The notes: a model not told the origin generated them from the sequence alone. A stretch of 64,000 nucleotides of DNA from Amyelois transitella (GCF_032362555.1 NC_083511.1:3100001-3164000); one strand, 5' to 3'; counted from the first letter of the stretch, positions 33,179 through 44,885 are shown. A program made the numbers and translations.

Positions 33179-33850
33179 GTAGTAGGATTATAATAGTTTT
33201 ACATTGTAAACTTGAAAACATTAGAACATTATAAATATTTACAATAATAATAAATAAGCACCTATTAACAGATAAATATAAATTGTGCAATACTAGGTTT
33301 AAACAATTCTAATTAGATTTAAAATTATAATGTGATACTAAGTAGGTACCTTTATGTATAAGTTTGTATGTCTACTAATACATAAAAATGTTTGCAACAC
33401 CCGAAAGGGTAAATATGAAGATCTGTTATACATTATATTTAAGACCTTGTTGTACTCATATTATGCAAATAAAAGTTTGAATTTGAATTTGAACGTTAAA
33501 ATAATATATTCTGTCAGTGTCATATTTGGAGATGCAGAGTTACTTTTTTTTTTACAGTGTTGCTATTGGCAATAACATTCAACGTACAGCCATCATACCG
33601 ATACTCGATACCGTTTTTAAGTCAAACGAATCAATTTTTATTAAAGTTGTTATGTATGAAAAAAAATATGACCTTTTGAACAGAACAATAAATAAAAGAT
33701 GATATTTGTCGAAGAAATATGCCTGTTTTGTTTAAAACAATCCAAGACAACATTTTAATGCAGAAATACATCCGTTTTGATTGGAATCCAATTTTTTTAG
33801 CTTTTATTATATGGAAAATACGCTTCTTTTGAACAAGTTTTTAGGCTCAT

Positions 33851-34228
33851 TTAGTGGAGTTTTCTCAAGTCAAAATCAATAGTTTCATTTACGGTTTTCG
33901 GTAACGGTTCACAGGATCTTTTATTGCCACTGCCACTTGTACTAGGAATCGGTTCAGATTGAAGTAAACCATCATCAATGTCATCGTTAGGCGTTACCTT
34001 GGTATTTAGAGGATTCGATATTTCTTCAGTAGTATTTACTGCTTTTAATGTATTTTGTTTTGGCTGAATTTCCAGATAAGCAGCCTTATGAACATTACGA
34101 ACATGCCCAAGTAAGTTCGTAGTATTTCCAGCAGACTTAATTTCCTTTTGACATAGCTTGCATTTCGCTTTCTTTTCATCAATTTTGTCAAAGAACTGCC
34201 AAACTGAACTTTTTTTCTTAGGTCCCAT
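33851..34228 (-). pseudogene. hAT-A transposase, N-terminal BED finger
   Basis: The ATG at 34228 opens MGPKKKSSVWQFFDKID, then CKLCQKEI and LLGHVRNVHK (C2H2 BED finger) and a Ser/Pro/Thr-rich linker, ending at a stop just before the Sola-like-2 boundary. It is the missing front of the gene at 24216-25790. Confidence 0.85.
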
Positions 34229-35285
34229 TATAACTGAAAGTTAAATAAAATAATCTTTATAGCACGGTTTACGGGGTATTTATAATAATACCTATTAATT
34301 GCCTAGTAGAATACAAATATGTTTATGACGCATCATAATCGATAATATAGTATCGATAACTTGGAATCACTACCTACAGTTAAAAGTTTTTTATCTGACC
34401 TACTTTTAGTGATCACTCACACAAATGCAAAGCTCAGCTTAAGCCTCGCGGACTGTATTACATTGTGAAATTAATGCAAGCTTCGTAACGTAATCTTCTC
34501 TTTTCTATGTTGATAAGTTATATACACGCGCAGTATAAAACGTAAAATAATTAATTACTTTCTACTTTTTGACAACAAAACAATGTAATATTACCAGTAA
34601 AATTTCGAACCCGTTATCACTAAATACATTATTCTATTTATTAATACACATACCTGATGATAAATCAAAGTTTCTTTTTAGTTTAAAACAAAGCAAACAA
34701 TCAGTGTTACCAGTATGATTTCCCAAAAAAGGACTGTTGAATTTCTGAAAAAGTACGGTTTTCAACTTCAAGGTACGGTTGGGTCGGGATTCTGCAAAAA
34801 CTAGATTTCCTTCGAGTTGGCTGTCTGCGACCATAGGTTAGAAAAAAGCGATATAATATAATTGATTTACAAATGAATTTGTTCGATATTGGCAATCGGT
34901 AATAATATTCTACTTTATTATCTAGTTCTTGCAGAAGTATCCCGACCCGTATGGTTTTGCTGAAATGTTGAAAAATGCTCGTAAAATAATAATTTAACTT
35001 ACCACGAGTTTATAAATAAATAACTTGCTAATACATGCTTGAAGCTTCAATAGTTTGGATATGTTTCATTCTGTCTGTAGACATGCTTTACTTCATTCCA
35101 AAATACGTAATACTTAGCCTGCACCCATGCTCAATGCAAGTTAATAGTTTTCATTTCAATCTACAAAATTGGTAATATTTCTCTACAGATACAATAAACA
35201 TTTATTTAGGTATGTCGAAATCATGAGTTTTTAAAGTTTACAAAAGAGGTAATTTCATGTTGTATCACTTCACTACTAAATCACA

Positions 35286-37565
35286 TTAATTTGAGTACTG
35301 TATCTTCTTATTTAACATAAAAGTGCTGGGTTCAAAATTTTTTATACCACCTTGTTGTTGTATAGATGAACTAGTAGCCATTAATGCGGCAATAGTTTCG
35401 GTATTGAGGCGATTCCGATGTTCAGTCTTTATCAGCTTTAGTTTGCTAAATACTCTTTCCACTGAGGCATTAGAAAAAGGCAAAATTAATAGAAATACTA
35501 TCAGAATTTTTAAATTTTTGAATTTTTCTGTGCCACCAATGTCTTTTAATTTAAACACTTTTGTCCAAAAATCAGCAGCATTCATTTGAATCGATATACT
35601 GTCGTCCAAACTTGTCAGATCTAATAAACAGTACTCCCGCCATTCGTTTATTAATGCATTTTTATTCAGATATGTGGGGGCTAAAAAAGGAAATCTGTTT
35701 AAAATTGAATTTATCATTTGTGGATCAAAGGATTTCATAATTTTTGGTTGGACTATTTGGATTATGTCATAAATTGGGTCTGTAAATATAAATCTTTGTT
35801 TTATTTGTTCTATAACTTCAACATAAAATGCCAGGCAATCTAGTTTGAATCTTTCCAGGTCCTCTATTCTAACCTCATTTTCAACCTCGTTGAGGCTTGA
35901 GTTCACAAGAACACCAAGGTACAAATTTTCCAAAGGCAAGTACAACCTTGGGTTTTTATGTTCGATCTCTAGAGGAGGCGTGTTTTTGACGTGATGTAAA
36001 TCAATGAAGTTACTTGCAATGGTGCGGATGAGCCCTTCTACGGCTGGTTTCAGTTTATGAAGTAATGGCGATTCAGACTGAAAAGTAATATTGAAGTCAT
36101 TTAACAGGTCTAGCACATATGCCATGAACTCGAGATAAAATTTTGTAAACTGGTTACGCAAACTGGAAATGATACTTTCAGTTATTCTGGATGGATCTTC
36201 CACGATTTCAAGTCTGAAATAGGCTTCCAGGGCAGGATACTGTTCCAGCGTTCGGTTGACACATGCCTTCAAAGAAAGCCACCGAGTTGTTGCCGGCAAA
36301 AGAATCTGATGAATTTCTGTTTGGTAGAAGCGTTGCATTTCTGCAAGCTTCTGTTGTCGATTGTGGCTGCAGTTGAAATGGGAACCAATGTTCCGTAACA
36401 TATCTTCTACTGATTTTGGCAGTTTTAGACAAGCCTTAGAGGCAGCCAAATGAATCATATGGCAAGAGCAGCGGACACACACTATATTAGGAAGTCTTTC
36501 TTTCAATTTGGCGAACACAGAATTATATTCACCCACCATTACGTTCGTCGTGTCTGAAGAAAATCCCACTAAGTTTTCTAGTGGGATTTTTTTAGTTTCA
36601 ACGCTCTGTATTAATGCGTTATACAAGTCATCAGCCGTACCTGAAGCCATTTCCAGCAAATCGAAGAATTCTGTTTCTATTTTTAATTCTTTGTTACAAT
36701 ATATTACTGTCATCGCACATTGTTTTTTTGTTCCAACATCAGTTGTTTCATCCATTATTAGGCAAAAGAAATTACCGAGTTGTTTTAAATAATCATGCAA
36801 AGTACTTCGAAGACTGGGCCCTAAAATTTGTGTTACAACTGCTGTTGCTTTCGTACGACCCATCTTCATCTTCTGAGCAATTTTCGAATCAGGGCAAATG
36901 TCCGCTATTAAGCTAACTAGAGTGTCTGATAAGAGGAATGGTAAATTATTTGTAGCCAGCATTGCAGCAATTTTAAGTTCACCTCTTTTTGCTGAGAGAT
37001 CTTCATCTGATGGTTTTAATGATTCTTTAATATTTGATGTGGATTTAATCGCTTTCATTATTGATTTGTGTTTATCAGTTTCAGAGTGCCGTATCAAGTG
37101 CGGCTTGTGGTTGGGTAACGTAGTTTGACAGTATTTGCATTTTGCACTGATTGTGCCTTTAACTGTGTCTGAAACTAGCCACTCTGAGAGTTCTTTAATT
37201 TCCAACCATTTCTCGCTAAAAACATATAAATGTTTTTCAGTCTTATCCGATGCTTTTTTAGATTTGGTTGGAATAATTTTTTTATGCTCGTCATTACTTG
37301 TTGCTATCTGGATTCCTTCATTTTCGTTACAAGTATCAAGAAAGGCTTGTGGTTTTTTTTTGTAAGATGGATTTGATTTGTCTAGCAGACTGAAACCGTT
37401 GGAATGATTTGATTCTTGTGGCTGGGTAGGTTTTGTTAGTGCGTCAGTACATGAAGGGCCAGGTATGCTAGGACTTAAACATTTCTGTTTAGTAGTCTGG
37501 TTACTATTTTGAGAGCTGTTATTATCAGGAGGGCTACGTTTTCGCTTCGTTATAAATCTGTCCAT
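35286..37565 (-). CDS. hAT-B transposase, intact, 759 aa
   Basis: The start chosen is the Met at 37565 (MDRFITKRKRSPPDNN), the typical beginning for this subgroup; the frame is open to 37601. An N-terminal BED-like finger (CKYCQTTLPNHKPHLIRHSETDKH) precedes FCLIMDETTDVG (first catalytic Asp), LVGFSSDTTNVM (second Asp), CSCHMIHLAASKA, LPATTRWLSLKACV and the C-terminal FSNASVERVFSKLKLIKTEHR dimerisation motif. This is the subgroup related to the domesticated SCAND3/ZMYM-type hAT genes. All key residues are present and there are no stops. It would excise and insert hAT-B, leaving 8 bp duplications. Confidence 0.9.
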   Translation of the reverse strand: MDRFITKRKRSPPDNNSSQNSNQTTKQKCLSPSIPGPSCTDALTKPTQPQESNHSNGFSLLDKSNPSYKKKPQAFLDTCNENEGIQIATSNDEHKKIIPTKSKKASDKTEKHLYVFSEKWLEIKELSEWLVSDTVKGTISAKCKYCQTTLPNHKPHLIRHSETDKHKSIMKAIKSTSNIKESLKPSDEDLSAKRGELKIAAMLATNNLPFLLSDTLVSLIADICPDSKIAQKMKMGRTKATAVVTQILGPSLRSTLHDYLKQLGNFFCLIMDETTDVGTKKQCAMTVIYCNKELKIETEFFDLLEMASGTADDLYNALIQSVETKKIPLENLVGFSSDTTNVMVGEYNSVFAKLKERLPNIVCVRCSCHMIHLAASKACLKLPKSVEDMLRNIGSHFNCSHNRQQKLAEMQRFYQTEIHQILLPATTRWLSLKACVNRTLEQYPALEAYFRLEIVEDPSRITESIISSLRNQFTKFYLEFMAYVLDLLNDFNITFQSESPLLHKLKPAVEGLIRTIASNFIDLHHVKNTPPLEIEHKNPRLYLPLENLYLGVLVNSSLNEVENEVRIEDLERFKLDCLAFYVEVIEQIKQRFIFTDPIYDIIQIVQPKIMKSFDPQMINSILNRFPFLAPTYLNKNALINEWREYCLLDLTSLDDSISIQMNAADFWTKVFKLKDIGGTEKFKNLKILIVFLLILPFSNASVERVFSKLKLIKTEHRNRLNTETIAALMATSSSIQQQGGIKNFEPSTFMLNKKIQYSN

Positions 37566-37689
37566 TTTCCAACACCTGCGTTTAGACAAAAAACATGCCA
37601 TCCATCACACACAGCTCCATGCAAAGGTACGGTAAGGTACATATATATAGTTTAGTTTGAAAGGGACATTAAATAGAAACAATATAAAT

Positions 37690-37873
37690 ATATAAGCTAC
37701 TAGCTTCCGCCCGCGGCTCCGCCCGCGTTAAAAGTATCCTATTACCCAAGTCAGCTCATACCCTGTCTGTATACCAAGTTTCATCTAAATCCGTTAAGTA
37801 GTTTCAGCGTGATTGACGGACAAACATCCAAACAAACAAACTTTCACATTTATAATATTAGTGTGATATAAGC
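37690..37873 (+). repeat. LINE/SINE 3' tail ending ttataatattagt (RTE-like)
   Basis: The insert 37698-37865 begins tactagcttccgcccgcggc and ends cacatttataatattagtgtg. It is flanked by atataagc (37690-37697 and 37866-37873). This is the common arthropod RTE-type tail with the 'accaagtttcatctaaatccgtt' block. Confidence 0.75.
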
Positions 37874-38658
37874 ATGTGACGGCGCCATCTGTTCATGAAA
37901 GTTCTAACAATTTAAATAACTTAGATTTTCAATTGTCTTCATTTCTATCTGATTCATTGTGTTCTGTGCATTCCGCAAACTTTTACTTTGACCGTTTACA
38001 GAGTATATACGTTCACAATATTAATAATTTTCTTATTAAAAATGTAGGTAAGTATAGGTAGAAAAGAAAGTTATGAAACAAAAATATTAAAACAAAGTAT
38101 AATTTCGTATTATTGAATATCAAATATTAGAATCACATGCATTCATACAATTGGCTACGTGCCAGCCTTCGGAAAAATATTTACAAAAAAATATTCATTA
38201 CTTTAAATTCGCGCGAAAACAGCCGGTCACGTCACATTACAATTTCTCGCCAATCAGTGAACGCTGTTTGAAACTGACAGGTGACGTTTTGCTTGACATT
38301 TTCTGTGAGATGTATGTGACGTATCACAATATATCCACAGATAAAAAAGACAAATCTATTTTGCGAAAATAAAATATTTAAAATTTCTTATAAAGCGATA
38401 TCTATTGTGCCATTATTCTTTGGTTACAAGCTATCTCAAGTATCATATTTAACATATTTGATGTTTCATCGTTACAACTATCAAATAGCCAATTACTTAA
38501 ATGAATTTATGTGATATACGTGAATACTCCGGAATTTTCTAAATTCGGTTGTTAATTCACAAGATGGCAACCCCAACAAAACATTAAAAAAACAGGATTT
38601 TTAGCATCAAATTTATCTGTTTCATTTTGACGCTAGTGGTGATTATTAATTTTATATG

Positions 38659-39438
38659 TCGACCAGAAATATAGCAGACTTTGCCACACTGCGGATAAAA
38701 AAGCAACAAAAAAAAAATAACTGGCAACAAGGCTAAAAAAAAATGTTACCATAACCCGACAATATTCAGTAATCAGTGTTGCTCTATGGTCTTGCTTGTT
38801 CTTACATCTTCTAAAATAAGTCTGATTATATTTGACAATTTGACAGTTTACTCAATATGACATACCTATTTGGTGTTGCTTTGCTAAAAAAGGACTGATA
38901 TAAAATATATATTTACGAAAATGAACACTATTTTAATCAACAGTTTTGGCTACTCAAAAATTTCATTGAAACACTTATATTTTTATGGTATTTTAACAAT
39001 TGTTAAGTCAACAAATAACAATCGCATTAATTTCTTTGCATGTATTTTTAAATCAAAAAGAAAATATAAATTTATATTTCGCTTTTTTATTTTTTATGGT
39101 AACCCTGAAAATCATATCATGTCATGGCGTCGGATGATTTAGCATCTTTTTAGTATTTAATGTTTTTTATAGCATATGTTATATAAAAACAATTCCAAAT
39201 TTACAAAGTTAAATAATCTTAGCAAATTCTAATTTGTCTCACATAGCCAAATCGCCTCTATCGCGACTATGAAGTCGCCCTATTAAAAAGGGACAGCCGG
39301 CCCCCGTACTACCTATCTCGCTCGGGTCGTTTTTTCGCTAGGTATCTATCAGTTATCAATCCTGTTTAGGGTATAATGTTATTGTGTAAAATGCATAATT
39401 AGCGCCCTCGTTGACAGGTCTGCAATATTTCTGGTCGA
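38659..39438. repeat. Inverted-repeat-bounded segment (MITE-like)
   Basis: tcgaccagaaatatagcaga (38659 on) and its inverted copy (39418-39438, one mismatch over 21 bp) bound 0.78 kb without a gene. Flanks around both ends are AT-rich, so no duplication can be defined. Confidence 0.55.
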
Positions 39439-39679
39439 CCTATAAATAATTTATTATATCAAACGTCCAAGGCGATTAAATAATTAAATATAGTTCTACC
39501 CTTGACCATCAGATCGGAACAGATAGTTTGCAAAATTTTAAGTTGTTTGTCAGTATCTATTTAATAAGAATGAATGAAAGGCAATAAACCACACCTTGAC
39601 TGTGGTGATAAGAAAAGAAATAGCATTGTCATTTAGTCACACAACTTTGCCTTCTTGCCATGCATGATTTTTGTTTGCG

Positions 39680-39856
39680 TCCTGGTAAAGGGTCAGGTCA
39701 AAAGTACCCGAAACCGCCGAGCTTGTATGAAGAGAGTTATGAATGTGGACGAAGCGAAAGAAGTATGCAGAGATCGTGGCAAGTGGAAAGAGGTAGTCTC
39801 TGCCTACCCCTCCGGGAAAGAGGCGTGATTTTATGTATGTATGTATGTATGTATGA
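39680..39856 (+). repeat. LINE 3' end (DEAKEVCRDRGKW family) with (ATGT)n tail
   Basis: One frame reads VDEAKEVCRDRGKWKEVVSA then YPSGKEA and a stop, followed by tatgtatgtatgtatgtatg. It is the C-terminus plus tail of a LINE. A close copy is at 62928-63090 and a decayed reverse copy at about 47030-47170. Confidence 0.75.
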
Positions 39857-40635
39857 AAAATGCAAACCATCATCAACATCAACTTACCTTGACTTAACTT
39901 TTCTTCCGTCTCGAGATTCGTATTGTTTTCTCAATCAGTTATGTGATTATCCGAACAACAGAACACAATACTTTATATTAAAACCAAATTCTAATCATAC
40001 TTGTGAAAATAAGTTATCTTTAAATATTTAGTTCGATCTCGGTTTCAGATTGACTATTTGACATTTGGTGATAGTCCCGCCAATTCTTTGAGTCCTGCAG
40101 ACCGCAGACTATATTTTGTTTTTTTTTTTAAGTTCATCGTTTCTTAGTAAGAAAGGCAATGAATGTAATCCAAACAGCTAAGTCTTATTTCTTTGGAAGA
40201 AAAAAGTTTTTTGAACACAAATTCAGAATGTTGAGCAAAACATAAAAAGGCGATTTTTTATTGTTTTTTACCCTTTGTAGGTTGTAGTGAAAAATAAACT
40301 ACTAATATGGAAAAGGTACGAAAAAGGTACGGTCTGCACTGAGGTACGATAGTGGTACGGTTGTGTGATGAATAGTACGGAAAACCGTACTTTTTGGTAC
40401 GGTCTGGCAACGCTTCAAACAATTGTATCTAAACACAATACACATTTACACAGCACAGCAGGCAGAGACTCGGTCGGCCATATTGTTGTTTTGTTTTGTT
40501 GGTTTAAATACTTTAAATTTTGCTATACTGGCTCCGCGGCTAAGGAAACATAGCCAATTCAGCCTAGCCTAACCGCTCCCGCTACCGAAAAATGATAGGC
40601 GCGTTTGTTATATTGGCAGCACTGATTTTAACGTT

Positions 40636-42362
40636 TACAGTGGGTTGCCAAATTAATAGGGACAGTCACATTTTTTATCATATTTTTTCTTCAGGCGCGT
40701 TTGACTGCTATTTCAAGTGGTGTAAGTGGTCCTGGAATGTATTTTTATGTTCACAGCACCTCTACAGATCAACTTGAAAGTAAATTTCAAGTGTTATGGG
40801 ATTTGTTTATTTTGTAAAAATATTTTATTATCGGGAGAGACGCGCAGTCCTTCACACGTGTAAAAGTAAAATAAGTAACTAATTATTTTAAAAAGTTATT
40901 TTGTGATTTTGTGAAATTATTATTGACTGCAAGTAAGTATTACTTTATTTTTATTAAATCTTAAGTATTTTGGGGCTGATTTTAGGACGAAATTAATTAA
41001 TTTTTTATTTTTACAGCTTTCACTATGGGTCGAGGGGTAGATTTGTCTCCAAGAAAAAAATCTGAGGTTAAAACCCTTCTTTTGCACACAAGTCATTCTC
41101 AGAGGAAGATAGCAGAACTGGCTGGTGTTTCTAAGTCGGTAGTAAATAAAATAAAAATAAATCTGGATCAAGATCAGCCACTTTTGCCCAAAAGAAAAGG
41201 CAAATGCGGAAGAAAACGGATTACGACACCACGGTCCGATAGGAAAATCAGGGATATGTGTTTGCAAAACAGGAAGAAAAGTGCTGGATTGTTAACCCAG
41301 ATGGTACAGGAGTCTGGAATACAAGTTTCGAAGAGAACTGTACAGCGTAGGTTGGCAGAGGAAGGCCTGACCGGACATCGCCCAGCTAAAAAACCGCGAC
41401 TGACAGAGGCGATGAAGAAGAAACGACTTGCTTGGGCTCGTGAACACCGTCTGATGAGTGTTGAAGACTGGAGCAAGGTCAGTTTTAATGTCAATTGATA
41501 ATTTATATTAATATTATGGTATATTATCTAAAAAGATTTTCATATAAGTTATAAATATTTTTTTTCAGGTGTGTTTCTCAGACGAATCAACATTTGAGAT
41601 TCTTGCCGACAAAAGCAACTTTGTCAGGCGGCGCCAAGGCGAGAAATTTCACCCTGACTGCATTGTGGAACGCGTTAAACACCCTGTTAAAATAATGGTA
41701 TGGTCTGTCATAAGTGCTAAAGGGGTTGGGCGTCTCTACATTGTCCAGGGAACCATGAGACAGGACCAATACAGGCAGGTCCTAGAAACTCGCTTGTTGC
41801 CGCAACTCCGGGAATGGTTCTCAGAGGGGGAGGAATTCATGTTCATGCATGACTCAGCACCATGCCATAAAGCAAGGAGTGTAACAAAATTTTTAGCAGA
41901 CCACAATATACCAGTTTTACCTTGGCCTGGCAATTCTCCAGACATGAACCCCATCGAAAACTTATGGGAAATTACCAAGGCGGAAATTGCCAAGGAAGTG
42001 ATAACCACCAAGGTAAAACTGATCGAAAAATTAATAAATGTGTGGCACCACAACCCTAAAATAAAGGAAAGTGCCAAACAGTGCATAGAAAGTATGCCGA
42101 GGCGGATCGAAGCACTCATTCAGGCTAAAGGAAATGTGACAAAATATTAGCAATATCTCATTGCCATTTTCGTAATACCTGCTAATATTTTCTAATTACC
42201 CAAAGACTGTTATTTTTTTGTTTAAACTACTTGTAAGATGTGTGTCTAATATTATTAAATATAATTATAACTCAAAACAACGTTTTTAATTAGTTATGGA
42301 CCAATAAAGTGTAAAAAAACAATATTTTTCGACTGTCCCTATTAATTTGGCAACCCACTGTA
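40636..42362. mobile_element. Tc1-like element
   Basis: It has 30 bp perfect terminal inverted repeats (cagtgggttgccaaatta...) at 40638-40667 and ending at 42360, flanked by TA (40636-40637 and 42361-42362). It is 1.72 kb long with an intact, spliced transposase gene. Confidence 0.95.
41025..42150 (+). CDS. Tc1-like DD34E transposase, intact, 344 aa
   Basis: Exon 1 is 41025-41477 and exon 2 is 41569-42150, with a 91 nt GT-AG intron (gtcagt ... tttttttcag). The sum is exactly 345 codons. The N-terminus has a paired helix-turn-helix (QRKIAELAGVSKSVVNKIK) and a GRKR hook, then VSKRTVQRRLAEEGLTG. The DDE core shows CFSDESTFEI (first Asp), MFMHDSAPCHKA (second Asp) and NSPDMNPIENLWEI (Glu in the DD34E arrangement). 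No disabling changes are seen. The start at 41025 (MGRGVDLSPRKKSE) directly follows a pyrimidine-rich acceptor (tttttacag), so a non-coding 5' exon is possible. Confidence 0.95.
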
Positions 42363-42454
42363 GTTTCACTCATAGTATAATCAATACGTTTAAAAAGGAC
42401 TTAGTTCGGCGCCCATTCATAATTTGCTTGGTCGATGCATCGAATGAAAAACAT

Positions 42455-42590
42455 CGATATATATAAGTATTTATTATAAAATATAGTATCGTTGAGTTAG
42501 TATCTCGTAACACAAGTTTCGAACTTACTTCGAGGCTAACTCAATCAGTGTAATTTTTCCCGTATATAATTATATATTCCCGTATATAAT
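42455..42590 (+). repeat. tRNA-SINE (SINE-2) 3' fragment
   Basis: The 3' half of SINE-2 in plus orientation (ataagtatttattataaaa ... gaggctaactcaatcagtg ... cccgtatata). The tRNA-like head is missing. It abuts the left end of the YqaJ element. Confidence 0.75.
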
Positions 42591-42857
42591 AGGGAAGATG
42601 CAAATATGATATTTATGAAAATTTTACGTATAAAATGTTAAAAAAATATAAAAGAAGAACTTCTTCAACGTTTTTATTTTAAATTATGTTGATTTTTAGC
42701 AATTATTACGAATTAAAATTACGTTAAACGAAACGCATTTCAAAACACCAATCAGCGTTCAGTGACGTCACTCGTGCTGTGTCAACTTTTAGAAGTTAAC
42801 TTTGCGATTAATAGGCAGTAGTGCTTTATTTACGTATTATTTACGTTTTTAATAAAA

Positions 42858-44548
42858 ATGGAAGTTAGATTTAATAAAACAGATTCCAAAAATTTACCAA
42901 AAAAAAATTTTTTGTCGTGAGTGCAGAGTTTTCAAGTGTAGAAATGAAAGGCACTAAATTAGTACGGTATGCATGAATGTTTTTAAACGTTGTTTGCATT
43001 TTATTCAGCAATTTCTAAACAAAACATAGCAGTTATAATTTAGCTCAACGAGAGAATCTTACGGCGATAACGCAATCGGTTATGTGCAAATTAAAAGAGA
43101 TGGAGATGGATTAATTATGTACAGTGAAAAGTCGAGTTACTCCAGAGCACAAAGTACGAAAAGAAGGTTATCGTGTTACAGCTGTAATAAATGAAGCACA
43201 AAGCTTAGTTCTGTCCTGCCAATGCGAAGATTGTGCAGCTTCTGCAGGTCAAGTATTACGACATTAATGAATAATTAAACTGTTCATAAAGAAGATTATT
43301 TTAAATGCTATGAGGTATTTATTATCATGACTAAAACTTTATCATATACAGGTGGGTGCAAGCATGCTGCTGCACTATTGCTATGGTGCACAGAAGGTCT
43401 GAGCAGCCTCTAATTACGTCCGTCACATGCTATTGGAAGAAGTCGAAATTATCTATATGTGCTTCTGGAAAATCTGTCATAAAAGCCAAAGAAATGGGTT
43501 AAGTTTCAGTCAATCACAGTTTCTCTCAAGTAAGCAGCTTTTTTATTTAAAAAGATTGAAAAGAAGTTAAATGTGTGTTACAATAATAACTGCATATTTT
43601 TAGGTGGATATTTTATAAGAATTTGTAGATGCTGTCAATAAAAAAGATTGTCAGGGAAGTATTCTTCGCTACTTTCAATAAGACAAGCATTCATAAGGTG
43701 TGTTCAAGCTTGATTGGAAAGTTGGACTCTCCAGAATCATTTCTTGAAGCATTATCAAAGCAAATGACCACTGATAATATAAATATGGTATTTTCCACCA
43801 CCAAACAACAAAGTGATTCACCAATGTGGTTTGAGTTGAGGTAAGTAGTAAGACTTCTAACTTAGTTTTGTTTATTGTATTTATCACTAAAATACCATGA
43901 ATAAAAAAAATATTTTGACAAAATAAACTCATTATCATACTCACATAACATAAACTTGATTGGCATATTAGCTGTATATAAGTTTATTTTTCTATTTTAC
44001 AGGTACGGCAGAATTACTGGCTCAACTCTTTATGAAGCCGCTCACTGTAGAACTATAAATGGTTCCCTTCTGAACGCAATTATGGGAGAACATTCAAAAT
44101 TTACTTCCATTGCGATGAGTAGAGGGAAAATACTAGAAAAAAAAGTTCTCAAAGTAGTAAGCAAGAAAGAAAAGGTAAGTTCGGTGGTTTTTGTTTGTTT
44201 GAATATTATGAATAAAAGAAATTTGTAATGTTTGGTTCAAGGCTTTTGTAGTACATAATTCATATTTTTGTTTCTGCAATTCAGATTGAAATTGAAGAAG
44301 CTGGACTACTTCTTAATGCCGAGTATCCTATTTTTGGAGCAACACCTGACGGGCTTACTGAAAATTATACAATAGAAGTCAAATATCCTTCAACCGAAGC
44401 TGCCATACTTTCCTATGTGAAATACAATAAAATAACACCAAAATGTTGTGTGCCGTATGATAACAGCATTGTATCTGTAATGAATATTGCAAAGAAATTC
44501 TGGATAGATGCTGTATTTCCGAAATTAAAAGATATATATAATATATAA
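42858..44548 (+). pseudogene. SWIM zinc finger + YqaJ exonuclease gene, decayed
   Basis: Exons with GT-AG borders can be followed. The possible first exon from 42858 (MEVRFNKTDSKN, donor gtgagt) is followed by a block to about 43245 ending CQCEDCAASAG. The next, from 43352, is GGCKHAAALLLW, which completes a SWIM CxC...CxH finger. Later exons are 43605-43841 (to SPMWFELR, donor gtaagt), 44003-44173 (RYGRITGSTLYEAAHC, AMSRGKILEKKV, donor gtaagt) and 44285-44548 (FGATPDGLTENYTIEVKYPS, stop). The W..R..RITGS, G...E and PDG...EVKYP motifs belong to the YqaJ/lambda-exonuclease fold. Frameshifts near 43110, 43395 and 43660 make it a pseudogene. The role of such proteins in insects is not known to me. 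Confidence 0.7.
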
Positions 44549-44885
44549 GCACATTTTTTTGTTTTTCAAATATTTCATAAATTTATTAAATAAAACTATG
44601 CTTCGAAAATATTGTTTTTTATTCAATTTTAATTAAAGGTGATTAACAAGTGCACAACAAATGATTATACTATAGTCTATTTGGGGTATGAGAAAATGAT
44701 CTACACAGGCATTTAGAAACTTTGTTAAAGTAGATGGACACATAGGCACAAAACATGAATCAACACGACTTTTTATCCGAATTTTTTCGGTATTATGTCT
44801 TGTAATCACTTGATGTGGATGGATATTCCATTTTAAATTATTACAAAAAACTTAGTGGAAAGTCGAGAAAACTTGCAATTTATGA

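Larger units (their letters stand above)
28866..33494 (+). mobile_element. Full-length CR1-like LINE with PHD-type ORF1
   Basis: It has two open frames (28956-30284 and 30260-33178), a 3' UTR, and a 3' end of repeated tttgaa units (33473-33494) instead of poly-A, as is usual for CR1-related LINEs. The 5' boundary is uncertain; the 5' UTR may begin as far left as about 28400. Repeats of aacgtcaatatagtata lie just before ORF1. It is inserted in Sola-like-2 in the opposite direction to that gene. Confidence 0.85.
25791..33835. mobile_element. Sola-like / DGCGGQNKN element 2, nested in hAT-A
   Basis: Imperfect terminal inverted repeats begin tgttcaaaag (25791 on, inverted copy ending at 33835) and continue through cgtattt. 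Both subterminal regions carry arrays of an about 19 bp motif, agaaatacggccttttgat and variants (25980-26105; 33665-33830). The flanking bases do not form a clear 4 bp duplication. It contains one frameshifted transposase-candidate gene and a full-length LINE. Confidence 0.75.
34694..40423. mobile_element. hAT-B element with 8 bp duplication
   Basis: The element is 34702-40415. The duplication caaacaat lies at 34694-34701 and 40416-40423. The ends cagtgttaccag and (inverted) aagcgttgccag match at 9 of 12 positions. The motif gtacgg recurs many times near both ends (34755-34780; 40316-40402). It encodes one intact transposase. A LINE-tail insertion (37698-37865), a second LINE tail (about 39680-39856) and an inverted-repeat segment (38659-39438) enlarge it. 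Confidence 0.88.

Noticed and set aside
33354-33702. Short ORFs after the LINE
   Set aside because: They lie in the 3' UTR of the LINE and the subterminal repeats of Sola-like-2; no protein motif.
25787-33839. A 4 bp target duplication for Sola-like-2
   Set aside because: No offset of the terminal repeats gives matching 4 bp flanks.
40592-40777. Small membrane-like ORF (MIGAFVILAALILTFTVG)
   Set aside because: It runs across the left end of the Tc1-like element, so the open frame is accidental.
42858-44548. A viral recombinase gene or integrated virus
   Set aside because: YqaJ is named after phage recombinases, but here it is fused to a SWIM finger, interrupted by GT-AG introns, and has no viral neighbours.
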